Notes: generated by a model not told the origin, from the sequence alone. Counted from the first letter of the stretch, positions 11,101 through 23,620 are shown. The stretch is DNA of 64,000 nucleotides from Stenopsyche tienmushanensis (GCA_008973525.1 WACJ01000226.1:434001-498000), one strand, 5' to 3'. Numbers and translations: made by a program.

Positions 11101-13590
11101 ATGAATAGGCATATTTTTTTGGAGGAGGAATAATTCATAATATAAGCTATGTTAATGATACAGTATTGATTATTACAACATATCAAACAGATAATATTAT
11201 TACCAATCCAAATTCTAGCTTGCAATCTTAAGTCATTATTGTGTATTTTATTTGAGTTTTCTCATCCTATATACTTGCTATATACTACAAGCTGAGATTC
11301 CCAAACTTGAAACCAATAAGCATCGTTTTGTTAAATAAATCATATTACTGTATACTTCTACTTCAAATTATTATACCTCAAACTCATAACAAGCAATACA
11401 AGACTTACTAAATTTTTCAATACAGTAATTTCTTGTTATATCAGAATAAATACATTATATTGTTTAGTTATTGATAGAACTGTTACATTATGGAGTATTT
11501 ATTTAAACTAAATACGACTTAATTTATATAATATTATTATTTTATCAAATTAACTACATACCCACTTTGATGGAGCAAAATTGTGTTTTTTACCGTATTA
11601 TCTTTCATTTTGCAAATCGATTTTAGCATTTCATAGAATTTTGTTAGAAGCATATCGTTTTGGCTGCCGATTGAACATTATTTCATGAATCATTCAATAG
11701 ATTGATGGCGTCCAATATCCTCCAAAATCCTCGTTTAATTTACATTCCATTTGGTGCATAAGGTGTAATAATGCAAATATTTTACTTCGTTCAAATCCAA
11801 GTCTCTATTGATTCATCTTGAGGAACGCTTTGTTTCGGATTGTTTCATTTCCAAATTTTGCTCCCTATATCTTTGATTTATACTCGTTGCAACAATAAGC
11901 GAATATGCCTATGTCAAAGTGTAACAATGATCTCCTTAGGTTATGGGGGGTGTGTGTGATAATAAAATGAATTGGGAGCTTATTATCTTAATTTATTAAT
12001 CCATATAGATAGTAAATAGATACTGGTTCTAACTTCAATTTAATATAATTTATAAAGTGTAATTCAATATGTAGAAAATTATTGGTTTAAATGTGTGCTA
12101 ATGATGAAAGTCCTGATTCGGGATGAAAAGTAGATGATGCTTCATCGTCTGAAGGCAGTCGCTTAATAAAACGACTCTGTTATAAAATGTGAATTTTGAG
12201 TCCTTATAAAAAATACTTACAAGCTTAAACCCTCAGAAGCCGCATGCGCCAACCCTGCTTCCTTGTCTTCTGTCTTCCTGTATTGGAATACATGGAGTAT
12301 TGTTCGCATATCAATGCTTTGGCGTTTCACCTACTTCGTGCACAAAGAAATGATCGTGTATGCATAGAGTGGAGCTCGGATCAGGATTTCAAAGGATAAT
12401 AATGCGCCAGCTATTGTAAAGACTGGCATTGAGCGATGCTTCCAAGGGCTTGCAGAAGCGCTTATTTCCAAAATTCGTTACGCTAACCGAAGTCCATTTT
12501 GAGCCAAATGCGATATTTTATTCATAGTGCTCATTTGGGCTCCGAAATCAATCAATTGAACACACGATCGTCGGTTCTGCTCCAAAAACCCGATCGATTC
12601 CAGCGTCGAGTCTCACAGTGTCACATGTACGCACTTCAAAAGCAATCTCTAAATTTATCAGAGGGCACTAATTGATTGAAAGGATGCAACACGTCGAGCT
12701 AATAAGAGTAGCCCCTAAAAGCATTTTTCGCACTGAACCCTTTAATTATATAAAATTTCGTTATGGCCACCGAATAAGGGCACCCTTAAAACAGCTGTCG
12801 GCAACAGCCTTCATAGGCTATAAAATAGAACGTAAAATTGCCGAACGTATCATAGATTGAATGGATACCGAGGGTTTTTAATGCCATAAAAATTGCTATA
12901 TATATATAGCAAAAATTTACCATACATACAAAACGCTTTATGCAACTGCGACATCGTCACGATTGCATTTAATTCTATGATACGTTTGAATGCAATGATG
13001 TTAAAATTGGACAAAGACATGCAAGGAAAACTTAGCAATTAAAACATTATCAATGATACTTCAGAAACATGTAAATATGCAAGATCAACTATATATTTAC
13101 ATGTATTTAAACAATCTAATTTATCTTCTTAAATTGTTGACTGGAGTGTCTGGGTCACAGTTATAATTTATGACTGTGCCTAAACTAACAATGATATTAA
13201 TTCTTCACGAAGAAGAATACAACCTAAGGAATATTATATGATCATGTAGAAAACAATTATACATACATACCATTCTTCAGTGCATATCTACGTTATTCTA
13301 TTATTTCAATACAAAATTACCACATGAGGCAGCGCTTATTTTATTCTCCTGATAAATACACATTTATCTCTTTTTCGCAGATTTAAATCTACACATTAAA
13401 TTGTACATACATTTTTCTATACATTTTCTATACAACGTATGTATATTTTGTACATATTTATATGCCTACCTGCAGTACTTCTTTTCTTATTGTCCATTTA
13501 ATTATTTGCCATCAATCGACTTTTGCATGCTTATTTTAATGATGATTTGTATCTTTCTAAGAATCTCTAATTCTAAGCAGTTTTTATTGA
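11101..13590. other. AT-rich stretch with nothing recognised
   Basis: No supported gene or shared repeat. The segment 12380-12800 is a little richer in G+C and has short frames without recognisable homology. A TATATATATA run sits near 12897 inside an imperfect palindrome. Confidence 0.4.
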
Positions 13591-13597
13591 GTTGGGG

Positions 13598-13862
13598 AAT
13601 TGGGTTTTGTTCGTTTGAAATGGGTTGCCATACCGTTCATCAAATTGCAATAAAACTTCGTCCAATTATTGTTAAGAATTCCGCGAGTAACATAAGCATA
13701 GTCTAATATGTAAAAATGAATGTTTGTTTGTTCGTATTTAATGCGTTACCATACCGTTAATTCGATGGCGATAAAACATTGCCAACTTATTGTTTGCACT
13801 TTTTTAAATAATATAGGTATTGTACAATTAACTTACAGTAGATCTTATATATAAAAATCTGA
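13598..13862 (-). repeat. Repeat R4, partial copy with internal two-unit tandem
   Basis: The minus-strand sequence matches 20530-20813. It contains two related units, each with AACAATAAGTTGG-type sequence, a TTTTATCGCAAT-like stretch and GAACGGTATGGCA. It ends towards ATATATAAGATCTACTG. The 20.4-kb copy carries the additional outer end with ACTAGCTGGTACCCGGCG. Confidence 0.75.
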
Positions 13863-13869
13863 GTATCGG

Positions 13870-16450
13870 CTAATATTGTATAAATAATAGCAGCCTCCGC
13901 CAATATCCATCGACTCATACAATTAATCATATATATATTATATTCTATATCGATCTGTGAGAGGTGTTCTTGACAACTTTGGAGTCAATTAAATATTCAC
14001 CCTAACCAAACGCCACCCTTGTGAGAAAATCATAGACAAATAATCAGGCAAAGCTTTTCAAACGTCAAAACCTTTCATCTATCCAATATGGAAAGCTAAA
14101 AGTATAAATAAAAACAAATTTAAACTGTATTCTTAATTTAATTTTGATTGACTTATTTCTGTGAAGAATATTCTGTTTCGATGATTTAATATACAGAAAG
14201 TGGGTGTAAATATTTAGAAATGTCAATGCCTAATATGCATCTCGAGCGAGATGTCAAAAAAATTGAGACCATATATAATATTGACAGTCTAATCAAATAC
14301 TGAACATTTTTGCCATTGATCTTTTGCAGCTTTCACTTGAGCTTGGGATAGTCAACAAGCTTATTATTTGAATATATCAATTTAAAAGTATAATTTTCCG
14401 CTTGCGATAATCTAAATGAAAAGTAGAAAATTTATAATGACAATATTAAAAGTAATCATAGCCATAATTCAAACGATTATTAACAAATGAGATTTTAAAA
14501 ACTCTGAACAGCAGTTCGAACTTATACGACCCAAAATCTAGTTTGATATTTTTTTTCCGTCCAGTATGCTTTAATCATCCCTGCAACATACATATTTGAA
14601 CGACGGTTTCGCATTGGTAGCCTCGTCTCCTGATACATTTAGAAGCCTCAAATCAACTTCATTGGCTTAACGTATGATGGCTTCGTACCGTGTATTTATT
14701 AATTCTCCCCTTACATCTTTCGGATAAGTGTAGCTCCCGTTAATGTTGCTATATTTGCCTCAATATTCAGAAAACTCGGTAGGAAGCTTTCGGCGAAATT
14801 TCCCCCCTAGAAAACTTGTCCAAAACGCTGAAAATCATAGAGGAATGCAATTATTCTCCATAGCAAATTTTAGAAATAATTCTACTCCCAAAAGCTTATA
14901 TTTCGTATGAATAGAAACTAACAACGGGCTTGTGCCAAAGGCCGACTCGACTCGTTCTTGGGGGACAATTCACAGTGTTGGTTAAGTTCGACAGACCAAT
15001 ACAGGTAAGCACTCCCCTTTTCCTAAACATCTCGATAAGTTTATAAGGGAAATTTCTCGTTCTAAACGAATTTGTAACACTCGGGTACATATAGAGAGCC
15101 ATGCGTGGATAAAATTGTGTTTCATCCGTGTTTTACGCACAAAAACGACTGATTTCAAGAATCAAAATAATCGAGCAAAAATATTGCAAGCGCCGACGCT
15201 TAACAATTCAACAAAAATAAGATAAACATTCCTATTCTGCAAAGGCAAAAAATACATTAATATCCCCGAAGCAAAGTTGTGCACAATGTGCAGTATAAAA
15301 TTTCATTTGAAGTGTGAAACCCGTCCAGTGAATGTAATTATCTTTTTTTAGAATCCAAGACAACAAGTCTACAATGATTTTTACATGGATGATAGACTAT
15401 ATATAATGCATTATACTTAAGTTTTTTGAACCAAGCTACATGATTTTCAGCCTAAATTATGACCAAATGATTTCATTGCATTGAATTAGAATTAGCATAT
15501 GGAAATGAATAAAGATGAATATGAGATATTCATGGATCCAATCATGAGACAACGTTATATTATGTATAGCTTCGGTAGCTTTCCATCAGCCAATTTGATA
15601 TAATTATTATCAAAGCCATAGTTAATCATCGAAAATCATACTAATATTTAATTGATAAGCAAAAAATACCATTGATGGTCCTGCCCTCAAACAAATAAGA
15701 GCACATACACAAGATCTTCGCTAAAAATATTTCGCATGGAATAAGATAATTCCATATTACAATCTTGTTATTTTTGAAGTTTTATAAATTCACTAATAAT
15801 GCGTGTGATCTTATAATCCCTGATTCCCTGTAAGATTGAATACGGCACTCTTGAAGGGTTTGATAAAGTCAATATGGGTGTACGAATCATCTATAACCCG
15901 TTTATAACCAGGAAGTCGTGAGAAAGTCCGTTTTATAATACAGACTACGCCTTAATTTTGCCGTGCCGAAAATCTGTATTCATAAAAATCGCCATTTTCA
16001 ACAATGCATTCACGTTTTTCGGATGAAAAAAAAAAAACAATAAATGGTAATAAGCTCGAATATATTTTTTGCAATACACTTTGTGTTGAGATATTGTTAC
16101 ACATTGTGACGGATAAAATGTACAAGATACTGTCGGGATGCAGCAGGGGAATATTCAAAAGTAGTATGTTTATTTGATCATCACGAACAGCCGGTTTTAG
16201 AAGCATCAAAAGATAAAAAAAACGCACTTTCTGGACTGAACAGAATAAATTTTTGGGGTTACAGGTTTGATGTGTTCATTTGCATCAGGGTCCGCTTCCC
16301 CCATGATTAAGTAATGTCTGCTAAGATTGCTATGCCAATATTTTATGCGTTACTATGCATACCTTCAATTGTGATTTTAAATTTGCAGTACTCTGCCAAA
16401 CAAATAAAAAAGCATAAAAATCGATATTCTAACATTTGAACAAATTGACA
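13870..16450. other. AT-rich stretch with nothing recognised
   Basis: Only short chance frames, the longest near 15952-16227 on the minus strand, which is hydrophobic and without recognisable homology. No repeat shared within the window was seen. Confidence 0.4.
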
Positions 16451-16579
16451 TGGTGGAGTCTTAACCCTTATTATGCAAAACCGTAAAACAAATACGCCAA
16501 CAAATTATCTCGAATTAGTATCTACTATGGCTTATAAAATACCTGTTTATGACATAAACAGCTCGGAACATCTGAACTT

Positions 16580-17421
16580 CAAGACTAACAGGACAATATC
16601 AAATAAACTTGTTTTTAATCGTCTTTCAATTTCGTGGGGTGTTTTTTCGTGTTGCAAAAAAAATAGTCAAGGGTTGTATGCATTTCACAAATATGATCAT
16701 AAAATCTGTAGCTAAAGAATCAAGACAAATTCGCTTAGTGGGGTTGATGCATGTCGTCCTTCATCCTTTCCCAAATGCGGAACGCCACTTAACACATATT
16801 TCGTCTGCACATCAGACGCTAGCCAAAATGTTATGCCAAATTTATGGGGTTTGTTTGACATACACTGAGTAAATTTGCATCTGGTTTTCGTTGGAAAGAG
16901 CTGCTCGTCCACGGTAATATAAGCACCGCTTTGAAGCAATTTTGACTGTTTTCAATAAAATTTGTCCTAAGCTGCTGAGACCAAAGCGAATTTGTCTGTC
17001 TGCAAACGTAGAATCCTCTGATTTTTGTTTGACGAAACGAATGCTTTGCAGAGTCTCAGTAAAATCATAGTCCCCTCTTGTTGTTCCACAAATATTGAAA
17101 CCTCAAAGTATTTCCTTTATACGCCTAATGTGTGTACAATATTGCAAGGAATGCCTTCAATTTTGCTTGCATAGTTGTTCAGTTTTTACCCAAAACTCGA
17201 AAAGCTTCTAACTCCATACAAATTCGTACATGTTCCAAAATATGGTTGTCAATCAGTAATAGGAACGCACTACTTAGATTCCCGTTCATAATGTTTCTTT
17301 TGGCATGTGCTGTTGGCCCGTGTACATCTTTGAAAACACTCTGAACTAGTAATCTACCAGCAACACCTCCTTTTTCAATTATTTTCCCAATAGTTAGATA
17401 AAATATTGCAGTACCTATCAA
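16580..17421 (-). pseudogene. piggyBac-type transposase, decayed central region
   Basis: Reading the minus strand through several frames gives an ordered series of piggyBac transposase segments: FKDVHGPTAHAKRNIMNG then LLIDNHILEH (17421-17179), LKAFLAILY, a KNQRILRLQTDKFALVS-like piece (about 17000), then in one open stretch (16939-16712) GAYITVDEQLFPTKTRC, CMSNKPHKFGITFWLASD and HLGKDEGRHASTPLSEF. The D of VDEQ corresponds to the first catalytic aspartate of piggyBac transposases. Beyond it only scraps resembling the DN-FFTS region survive, with stops and frameshifts. The enzyme family cuts and pastes at TTAA sites. This copy cannot be functional. No terminal repeats were found. Confidence 0.85.
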
Positions 17422-17548
17422 TTGTTATAGCTGCCCTAGTGTCTTTCATCACAGAATTTCTTCATAGAAGCACGCACCAGTCATTTTGACCGGTACTGGT
17501 ATAAGTGTCAATGACAAAAAATATATTTGTTAGGAATATATATATATA

Positions 17549-18479
17549 TTAGGTTGTCCCATAAATTTATTTCGTTTTCATATTAAGAAAAAAATAAACA
17601 ATAATTTGTATTACATCAAAATTTATTGAATAATATATGATTCATTCTGTTCTTTTACCTTTCTCCATCTCTCCGGTAGTCTCATAATGCATTCTTGCCA
17701 AAATTTCCCAGATTTGTTGACAAAATATTGATCAAGGTACATTTTTATATCAGTTTTTGAATTAAAATTTTGATCACGTAAAGAATTTTTCAATGAAAGA
17801 AATAAATAATAATCTGAAGGAGCAATGTTCGGAGAGTATGGATGATGAGGTAAAACATCCCAGTCAAATGATAATAATTTATTTCTGACGAGCAAAGATA
17901 CATGAGGCCTGGTGTTATCTTGATGAAAAACAACGCCTCGTCTGTTCGCTAATTCTGGCCGTTTTCTGGCTATTGCATCCATTAGATTGTCAAGTTGGAA
18001 ACAATATTTTGTTGAATTGATCGTTTCACCTTGCTGAAGTAGCTTATAATAGACTACCCCCTTCCAGTACCACCAAATGCATAGCAAAACTTTTTTTGGG
18101 TGTAGGCCAGATTTAGCTACAATTAAAGCTTCTGTACCCTTGGTTCAAGATCGTTTACGTTGGATATTCTCATAGAGTATCCAATTTTCATCTCCAGTGA
18201 CAAGTCTCTTCAAAAAAGGTTGGCTATTGTGTCGTTGGAGAAGAAGATCGCATGTTGAAATACGCTGAAATTTATTTGAGTCAGTCAGTTCATGAGGAAG
18301 CCACACATCTGAACGATTGATGGAGCCCAATTTTGTCAGATGATTATGGACCCGATGATCGTGGAATTTCTAACTTATTAGCTATTTCGCGAACAGTATA
18401 TCGCGGGTGATTAGATCTGTGTTCATTTGCGAAAGAAATTTATGTGACAACCTAATACGAGCTGCCTGAGACAACCTAA
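17549..18479 (-). mobile_element. mariner family A, copy 1 (N-terminus missing, DD34D triad retained)
   Basis: The left terminus TTAGGTTGTCCCATAAA follows a TA at 17547. Minus-strand coding remains in two frames (18330-18145 and 18087-17623) separated by a frameshift and stop. The first catalytic D lies in VTGDENW, the second in FHQDNTRPH and the third in APSDYYLF, with exactly 34 residues between the last two, the DD34D spacing of mariners. The N-terminal DNA-binding part is absent: the right TIR runs almost directly into the second helix-turn-helix. That right end is abnormal. A TIR end at 18455 is followed by TA, nine bases CGAGCTGCC, and a second TIR end TGAGACAACCTAA before the flanking TA. 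Inactive. Confidence 0.9.
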
Positions 18480-18699
18480 TATATCATAACAATAAGTTCA
18501 TAAAATGTATTCTCATCATACAACATCATTTTGGCACAACCAGTTAAAACGATCGGTCTGGTAAATCTAGTGTTAAAATCGATTATCATGATGCTGGATT
18601 ATGTCATACAGTCATCAAAATGCAATGCACTATATGTCAGCATTGTATAATGTTTACACGTGAATGTAGTATAATTTCAACCACGATCATGTATACATT

Positions 18700-18960
18700 A
18701 CACTAACGCATTTACATTATTATCAAACAACGAACGAGAGATCCATTGCAATAGAAAAGATGTCCGGAAGATGAAAAGGTGTGCACTAAAAAAAAGTTAC
18801 TGTTTGGTGTGCATTTTGGGCAAACGGAATAATTGGGCCACATTTCTTGAAAGATGTTGTTGAAAATGCTGTTACTGAGAATGCAAACCGATATATTTTT
18901 ATGCCACAATTGAATCATATTCCTGTTTCTGATGTTTATTTTAAGCAAAACAGCAAAATA
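18700..18960 (+). pseudogene. Tc1/mariner-superfamily transposase fragment (VTVWCAFW type)
   Basis: The plus strand encodes KVTVWCAFWANGIIGPHFLK followed by a stretch leading to LNHIPVSDVYFKQ, which matches the conserved catalytic core of an insect Tc/mariner-type transposase family. In that family the sequence then continues into a QQDGATCH-like motif holding the second aspartate, which is lost here. Upstream, EKMSGR and a stop in the run before KKVTVW show decay. The fragment at 39225-39520 (minus) is the same family, with clear DNA similarity that begins at CGAGAGATCCATT. Confidence 0.75.
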
Positions 18961-19380
18961 TTACCACCAAAAAAAAAACATCTAAGCTTGACGTTTGAAT
19001 GACTATATCACATAGTGATTTCAGTCAAACTACATACATAATGTATCAATGCAAATAAACGGTAGTAAATATACGCTTGAATATCAAGTACCGCACGAGC
19101 TATCGCATGCAAATTCTGCACGTTTTTATTATAATCTGCTGCAAATAAGATGCATTTTTAACGGAATCTTAGCAGGTGGCAATAAATGTATTCCGTGTGA
19201 TAATTTCGAATGAAAAATGTATAAGGACAACGTACAAACTATGATAATAGGTCTTTGCCTTAACAAATTGGAATATTCTACGTAACCAATCCTAATCGAG
19301 TGCTAATCTATGCCAAATATTATAACGATAACATCATAACGAATGACTAATTTAATCAATTATTAATTATTTTATTTTCG

Positions 19381-19710
19381 TATAACATCAATTACGGAGG
19401 AATACAAACATTCTGAACCCCGTATCTATTATATTTCATATCGATATTCCCGTTATTAGAGCCGATGTGTAGTAATTACATCACCGGTAGAAAAAGGTTA
19501 ATATAACAATTTGATATGTACTGTATATATGTATACATAGATTATACAGTTATTGCCCCTATGCGTCATCAAAGCTCCCCAATTAGTAGTTAGGTCACTG
19601 TTTCCAAGTGTCCAGATTTCGGCGAGAATGTCTCGATTTAGTAGCCTTTAACGTGCGGTGAGATACATACAATTTCTGTACATTTCATTGGGATTGGATT
19701 TTCTAGTCAG
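19381..19710 (-). repeat. MITE family M, copy 2 (minus, internally deleted)
   Basis: The reverse complement matches the left half of the family (compare 48631-49030): the diagnostic TACTACAC, ATATCGATATGAAAT, CCAATTAGTAGTTA and CAGATTTCGG blocks are present in order. The subterminal part is missing. The body near 19683 joins directly to a terminal GGGATTGGATTTTCTAG, so the element lost about 80-100 bp just inside its left TIR. The right half is absent. Confidence 0.85.
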
Positions 19711-20370
19711 TATACAATTTAAATCAAGTAGGTTACAGTCTATCAAGCTTTCGATATTGCAGACAATAATAACAATTTTCAAAAACTGAATAATTGTACA
19801 TACCAGCATCCAATTAAAATATATAAAGCTGCTTCTTTATCTATAAGTAGTTTACATTAATTATTGTTAAATAAAAAACGTTTACTTTCGATACAAAGTG
19901 GCTAGGGTTTCTGTAGACGTGTTTAAAGTAGTATTGTAACTTTCAAAGCATTGTTTAACACATATATTTATTACAACCAGCTCTCATTTTTTTTAAATAT
20001 AAATTTCGGCAACAAAATCATCGCAGACGTCAAAATGGGAAATAATCAACTTTTCGGGAATAATTACACCATAATAATATCGCCATGTGTAAAATGTATG
20101 CATATCTTGCACTTATATACGACCATATGCAATCCGACTTATCCTCCGGTATTCTATTAGAAGTACCAAACAGCTGTCAACCGTATGGCGGGCTCGATCG
20201 TCCTGCATAGATGTTCAATTCGCTTTTTTTAAAATAAGTATTCAAATTTACACATTTTATGACTGCATTATAAACGTCAATCTTACCGCACATTACAATT
20301 TTAGTAATCGCTCTAAAAACCACAATTTATACCCTCTGGAGTTTCGTGACTGATCCTTTTTTTAATTATT

Positions 20371-20813
20371 AACTAGCTGGTACCCGGCGCGTTGCTGCCA
20401 TAGAAGTAATAATTCTAAAAATATCGTTTGAAATTTGAAAGAGTTATCTTGTTTAATTAGGATTGATAGAAATGATAAAATTGATTTTATTTTGTTGGTT
20501 TTATTATAAATATGAACAAACATACAAACATTGATTTTTATATATAAGATCTATTGTAAGTTAATTGTACTATATTTATATTATTTGAAAAAGTGCAAAC
20601 AATAAGTTGGCAAAGTTTTATTGCAATTGAATGAACGGTATGGCAGCGCATTAAATACGGACAAACAAACATTATTTTTTTATACATTAAACTATGCCTA
20701 TATTACTCGCAAAATTCTTAACAATAAGTGGACGAAGTTTTATCGCAATCCGATGAACGGTATGGCAGCGCATTTCGAATGAACAAAACCCAATTCATTT
20801 TTATATATTAGAT
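20371..20813 (+). repeat. Repeat R4, longer copy beginning ACTAGCTGGTACCCGGCG
   Basis: The copy starts with ACTAGCTGGTACCCGGCGCG, a stereotyped start found on abundant interspersed repeats of many insect genomes (from general knowledge). It ends in ATTTTTATATATTAGAT. Internally, a unit of about 130-150 bp with AATAAGTTGGCAAAG and GAACGGTATGGCAGCGCATT occurs twice in tandem. The inverted copy at 13598-13862 contains the same dimer. No coding capacity. The superfamily (LINE tail, Helitron or MITE) cannot be decided here. Confidence 0.75.
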
Positions 20814-20944
20814 ATTTGCGAATTTTATAAATTTGGAAACCACGGACAACAATCAGTCGATGGTGTATTAAATATTCAATGATCTATAGATGAATAATTA
20901 CAAGAAGTTGACATATGGGCGACACAATCACTGTGTTTTCTAAT

Positions 20945-21300
20945 GTATTGTAATTAGCCCTAGATCCTGGACTCTTGTTGTAAAGGTTCGGGTTCAAATC
21001 CAGATTGTGGAAAAAATTTTCACCGTACCAAAAAATTTAGGAGATCGGAAATGTTAATATTTCTGATCGATCGTCTCGATCCAGGTTTACCCTGATTTCC
21101 TGGATTAGAAAAGGTAAATGCTGAGGCGATTAATAAAGTCGTGCATTTGATCACTAATAGATTCTCTCCTCTCCTACCTTTCCAAATAATCCTATCCTTA
21201 CTTTATCACGTATGAAAGGCAACGGGAAACCACCACATCAAATCATTTCCCAAGTAAGATCTCCTGTGGAAGTTCCTTATATCCAACATCGCATATGACA
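20945..21300 (+). repeat. tRNA-derived SINE-like element
   Basis: The segment begins with a box A-like TAGCCCTAGATCCTGG (20955-20970) followed 20 bases later by a perfect box B form GGTTCAAATCC (20991-21001), the internal RNA polymerase III promoter of tRNA genes. The body ends with GGCAACGGGAAACCACCACA (21215-21234), a type of motif shared by SINE and LINE tails. There is no long A-tail and I could not find a target duplication. It abuts a mariner remnant at its right end. It is unrelated in sequence to the SINE at 55883. Confidence 0.55.
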
Positions 21301-21330
21301 TATCAAGATTCGTGCTTTGAAATGACAATC

Positions 21331-21883
21331 GTGTGACGCTTGACGATCTTCACGAAACATTTCCTGACATTTCTAGTCTCTTCTCTTCGGTGATATCATG
21401 TCGTAAAAACTTGGTTACGTCGAGTTGTGTACTACATACATGGGTACCCAGAATGCTCGAAAATCGTCAAAATCGAGTGATCACCGCGCGTGAATTTTTG
21501 ACTCGATTTGCACAGGAGAGAGAAGCTTTTTTTGACTCTATCGTGATGAAGGATAAGACGTGAAAGTGTCCAAGTGACTCTAAAATCCAAAAGACAATCC
21601 AAAAAGAACTGACGATGCTGAGAGCAAAACGAGCTGACTCTAAAAAGAACCCAACATTTAACTCTATCCTAACATTTTACGTAGTTCTTGAGACTTAACT
21701 TTTCAAGCAATTTTCAAATATCTTGTTTAAATATAGATACATGCTTTTTGTATTTTCGCGGACCCCAGTTTAAGAACCACTGGTTAAATATGTTCGTAAA
21801 TTATCCGGTGAATTTCAATTAAATACAAGCATTTATCGATCCTATCTAAATTTTCTTACCTTACTTTCTGGATGACCCTCGTA
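21331..21883 (+). mobile_element. mariner family B remnant with 3' terminal repeat
   Basis: The plus strand encodes VTLDDLHETFPDIS, a stretch with WVPRMLENRQNRV and then FFDSIVMKDKT, which aligns with the part of a mariner transposase between the second helix-turn-helix and the first catalytic aspartate (normally VTGDETW; here the D and W are lost and a stop follows). The element's right terminus is recognisable at 21860-21883 as TTACTTTCTGGATGACCC followed by TCGTA. The same terminus occurs at 59787-59810 on a related copy. Between coding and terminus a MITE-H fragment has been inserted (21690-21785). Confidence 0.8.
21690..21785 (+). repeat. MITE family H, right-end fragment
   Basis: The segment from TTCTTGAGACTTAAC to CGCGGACCCCAGTTTAAGAACC matches the right third of the complete copy at 22226-22486 (TTTTTGAGACTCATT ... 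AGTTTAAGAACTGCTG). It lies inside the mariner B remnant and is therefore younger than that insertion. Confidence 0.65.
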
Positions 21884-22225
21884 TTATAGCGCAATTATTG
21901 TATTTTTTGATATTTGGTATTTCAACCACGATATTTACTTTCTGATACTTTTTGAGGCTCCCTGAAATTTATGAAACCCCCTGAAGTTTTGAGCCACAAA
22001 TAAATCCGCCACTGACGTTCGTCTATATAATGATCGAAAATTTTGAATGTGTATTATTATATTTTACTTTGAGTTGTTGCTAGTACAAAGGAAGAATTTT
22101 TCTCTTTAACAATTCCTCCTCGGCTCCTTCCAATCCTTTCGGCCGTCCTATGAAGATACATTTATTGACATTCTTATCTTAGCATTCTTGTAAAAATCCA
22201 TGCGATAAAATACTTCACTTTGTCT

Positions 22226-22486
22226 TAGGCAAGCTGTTCTTAAACTTATGCAGTTCGCGGACCCCCTCTTGAGCAAATTATTTTTCGCGTATCCCCGTCT
22301 TAAACAAGTTTTTTTGTGTGGATCCCATCCTAATCCTGTACCCCATTCCAGTGTTTAACATCGTTTTTGAGACTCATTTTTTTAAACATTTATTGGTCAA
22401 ATATTGGTCAAAATAGATATACAAAGATCATTTTAGCGGAACCCCGGTAATTGCATCGCAAACCTAGTTTAAGAACTGCTGCATTA
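22226..22486 (+). repeat. MITE family H, complete copy (hAT-like ends)
   Basis: A non-coding element of about 260 bp with inverted ends: left GCTGTTCTTAAACTTATG, right AGTTTAAGAACTGCTGC. Just inside the left end is a run of diverged GCGGACCCCCTCTTGAGCAAA-type units (TTCGCGGACCCCC, then TCGCGTATCCCCG, then GTGGATCCCATCC), so the subterminal region is a decayed tandem array. The right end has TAGCGGAACCCC. The CAG-GTTCTTAAAC style of terminus is typical of hAT elements. An exact 8-bp target duplication could not be confirmed. An inverted partial copy lies at 24660-24865. Confidence 0.65.
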
Positions 22487-22489
22487 GAC

Positions 22490-23380
22490 GAAACTTTTAT
22501 AAAGCTTCATAAAATGATTGAAAATTGAAAAATTAATATCGGGCGATAGCTGGAAAACTCATAGGAAAAATGCATTCGTGAGAATCATTTGCTTTGCAGG
22601 ATGAAGATAGATGGATATAAACATCATTGAAACATTTCAAAGTATTATTTGATTTAGTTTCCAGGAAAATGATATTCTTGCTGTGTCTATTTGAGTAATC
22701 ACTCACCGACATTTTCTGAAAAACTTTCTGCATTAATGTGACTTAAATGCATTAAAATGGCTAAAAAAAATTGCTAATTTAATTTAATATTTAAACCTTT
22801 GCAAATGCATTTTATTTACAGTACATTAAATCATCATTCGTTTATAAAGCCAAAGAAATTAAAACAAGACCCACAAAAATGTACATATTTCATTTATCAT
22901 CTTCAATACACCACTTATATTGTTCGTTCAGAATATACCTGAGTTTCTCAGAAATATATTCTACTAATTTCTATTGGAATGATAGTTTTTACGGCTTATT
23001 TAGCATAATAAGTATGGCACAAAAGCAAAATGCTCTTTTTTGTTGTGTATAGACATTTCTACCTGCCTCTACCTTAAATACTGAGTTCTTTTACCGATGC
23101 ATTCCAAGCAGCACTTTGAGCAATCTCGTCATAACGACACGTGAAATAATTCACAGTAGCTAATTTGCCCTGGCAAGCGATATGACAAGGATTTAAATAT
23201 CGTTGAACGTAACTGAAAATCTTTTAGTTATGATTTTGAAACATTGAAATTGAACCGTTTTGAGATACAGGTTGAAAGTCAGGAATAAGCTGCGTCTGCA
23301 CGCCAAGCTCAAAATTGAAATTGTCTTTTAAAACCCACAAAAGATTGAGCACACGTTGACAGTTTGCAAAGAGTCTGTGT
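22490..23380. other. AT-rich stretch with nothing recognised
   Basis: No supported gene or repeat. Short frames only. Confidence 0.35.
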
Positions 23381-23382
23381 GT

Positions 23383-23620
23383 TCATGCCACAAAGTGAAA
23401 CTTTGAAATAAGCGGCTTAAGAATTTTCAGTAAAAACAATACGTTCATCTCAAGTGAGTATTCCCTGTCTTCTGAGGAAAACTTCCCAGTATTCCCAAAT
23501 GACCCATACTCTCTATCGAGATGATATCCTTCAAAGCGTTCAATCAGGTAGTCCGCTGGATGGGCGTTCAAAGTGAAACTCAAAAGTAATACTACCTTCA
23601 ATATGAGATGAATGTATTAT
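23383..23620 (-). repeat. Repeat R5, coding-like segment shared with 38.9 and 63.75 kb
   Basis: On the minus strand a segment starting ATTGAAGGTAGTATTAC and containing GTTTCACTTTGAACGCCCA matches the plus strand at 63725-63785 and, less closely, the minus strand at 38860-38950. The reading SSHIEGSIT-EFHFER is kept in the copies at 23.6 and 63.75 kb, which suggests a once-coding or conserved 3' part of a mobile element. A 72-codon frame continues here. Just right of it (23625) a hAT-type terminus, CCAGTGCTCCCCAAC, begins. Confidence 0.55.
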
